NCBI GenBank assembly: GCA_949282265.1
Contig: CASDOZ010000001.1
Span: forward strand, 124,001 to 188,000
Length of the DNA stretch: 64,000 nt
From: an uncultured Bacteroidales bacterium
GTDB taxonomy: Bacteria; Bacteroidota; Bacteroidia; Bacteroidales; Paludibacteraceae
Reading direction: 5' to 3'
Made by a program: the position numbers and the translations under genes. Positions 63,643 through 64,000 of the stretch are shown here, piece by piece. Positions within the stretch are counted from its first letter, which is position 1, and each line of letters starts with the position of its first letter. The notes under the pieces were generated by a model. The model worked only from the letters and a program-made list of their open reading frames with translations. It did no database searches and was not told the origin of the DNA.

Positions 63643-64000
63643 ATGGCAGTAACTTATATGACCGAAGAAGGTTATAAAAAATTGATGGATGAATTGAACG
63701 AGCTGGAAACGGTTCAACGTCCGGCTATTTCTAAACAGATTGCAGAGGCACGTGACAAAGGCGATTTGAGTGAGAATGCAGAGTATGATGCGGCGAAGGA
63801 AGCTCAAGGTATGTTGGAAATGAAAATCGCTTTGCTGAAGGATACAATTGCATCCGTGCGGCTAATTGATGAATCAAAAATCAGTACGGATGAAGTGCAG
63901 ATTTTGACCCGCGTAAAAATCAAGAACGTCAAAAACGGGCAAATCATGTCGTACATGATTGTTTCTGAAAGTGAGGCTAATTTCAAAGAGGGAAAACTTT
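63643..64000 (+). CDS. greA: Transcription elongation factor GreA, 5' part
   Basis: Rescues backtracked RNA polymerase by stimulating transcript cleavage. 119 codons are visible before the window ends. MAVTYMTEEGYKKLMDELNE and the coiled-coil tip ARDKGDLSENAEYDAAKEAQ carry the acidic Asp/Glu residues that reach the polymerase active site. The C-terminal FKBP-like domain begins at about residue 80 and is cut by the window edge. Confidence 0.95.
   Translation, partial: MAVTYMTEEGYKKLMDELNELETVQRPAISKQIAEARDKGDLSENAEYDAAKEAQGMLEMKIALLKDTIASVRLIDESKISTDEVQILTRVKIKNVKNGQIMSYMIVSESEANFKEGKL

Overview
This 64 kb window is chromosomal DNA from a member of the Bacteroidetes, very probably order Bacteroidales. 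Several independent signs agree: promoters of the Bacteroidetes type (TTTG, about 19-21 bases, then TAnnTTTG), a tmRNA whose tag reads GETNYALAA, the lipoprotein GldH, the RicT-type PSP1 protein, a fused SecDF, a dipeptidyl peptidase III with HECLGH, secreted proteins with type-IX-like C-terminal sorting domains, and HU-fold proteins carrying membrane anchors. I cannot name the genus. Most of the window is housekeeping, with two accessory patches.

Layout. 1-250 is the end of a C1 peptidase. 250-1090 holds a 42-base tandem repeat array. 1089-5497 (-) encodes three secreted proteins with related sorting tails. 5699-7782 (-) encodes a 5'-nucleotidase split into two lipoproteins with methylglyoxal synthase between them. 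7917-9963 (+) has a CoA transferase and MscL. 10036-15048 (-) is a compact cluster: nucleoside phosphorylase, hexapeptide acyltransferase, DPP III, HU and an HU-membrane-LysM fusion. 15271-18465 (+) is an AddA-like helicase-nuclease. 18523-24756 (-) runs gyrB, a LOG-family protein, a GH16-fold protein without catalytic residues, a KdsA-KdsC fusion and KdsD (Kdo synthesis). 25140-32877 holds a CNNM/CorC-type protein, NadE, tRNA-Glu, a GH125 mannosidase, NadA and ProA. 32951-40494 (-) holds tmRNA, RNase Y, ZapA and its coiled-coil neighbour, Mrp, TrmB, GldH, RicT and the DNA polymerase III delta' subunit.

40817-45088 is the main accessory region. An ECF sigma factor and a four-helix membrane protein are followed by a gene remnant and then by a two-gene AT-rich module: a PD-(D/E)XK-like protein and an RNase J-like beta-CASP metallo-hydrolase whose genes overlap by 4 bases. 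The module is bracketed by a 74-base direct repeat (71 of 74 identical) that is the tail of a LuxR-type regulator gene. This is my best candidate for an undescribed system.

45299-49259 has MetF, a small membrane protein, Hsp20, an HU-like/SPOR membrane protein and a glycine-lipid-type N-acyltransferase. 49428-53200 (-) has two lipoproteins with near-identical signal peptides and two envelope proteins sharing an N-terminal module, the second behind a long unexplained leader. 53397-62582 has tRNA-His, a Sua5/YciO protein, a C-terminal processing protease, a dCMP deaminase, Mpl, SecDF and MiaB. 62863-64000 (+) has a probable small RNA or attenuated leader, a small membrane protein and the start of greA.

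Positions and motifs were read by eye. No database search or folding program was run, so family names rest on motif recognition, and promoter and terminator calls are pattern matches.
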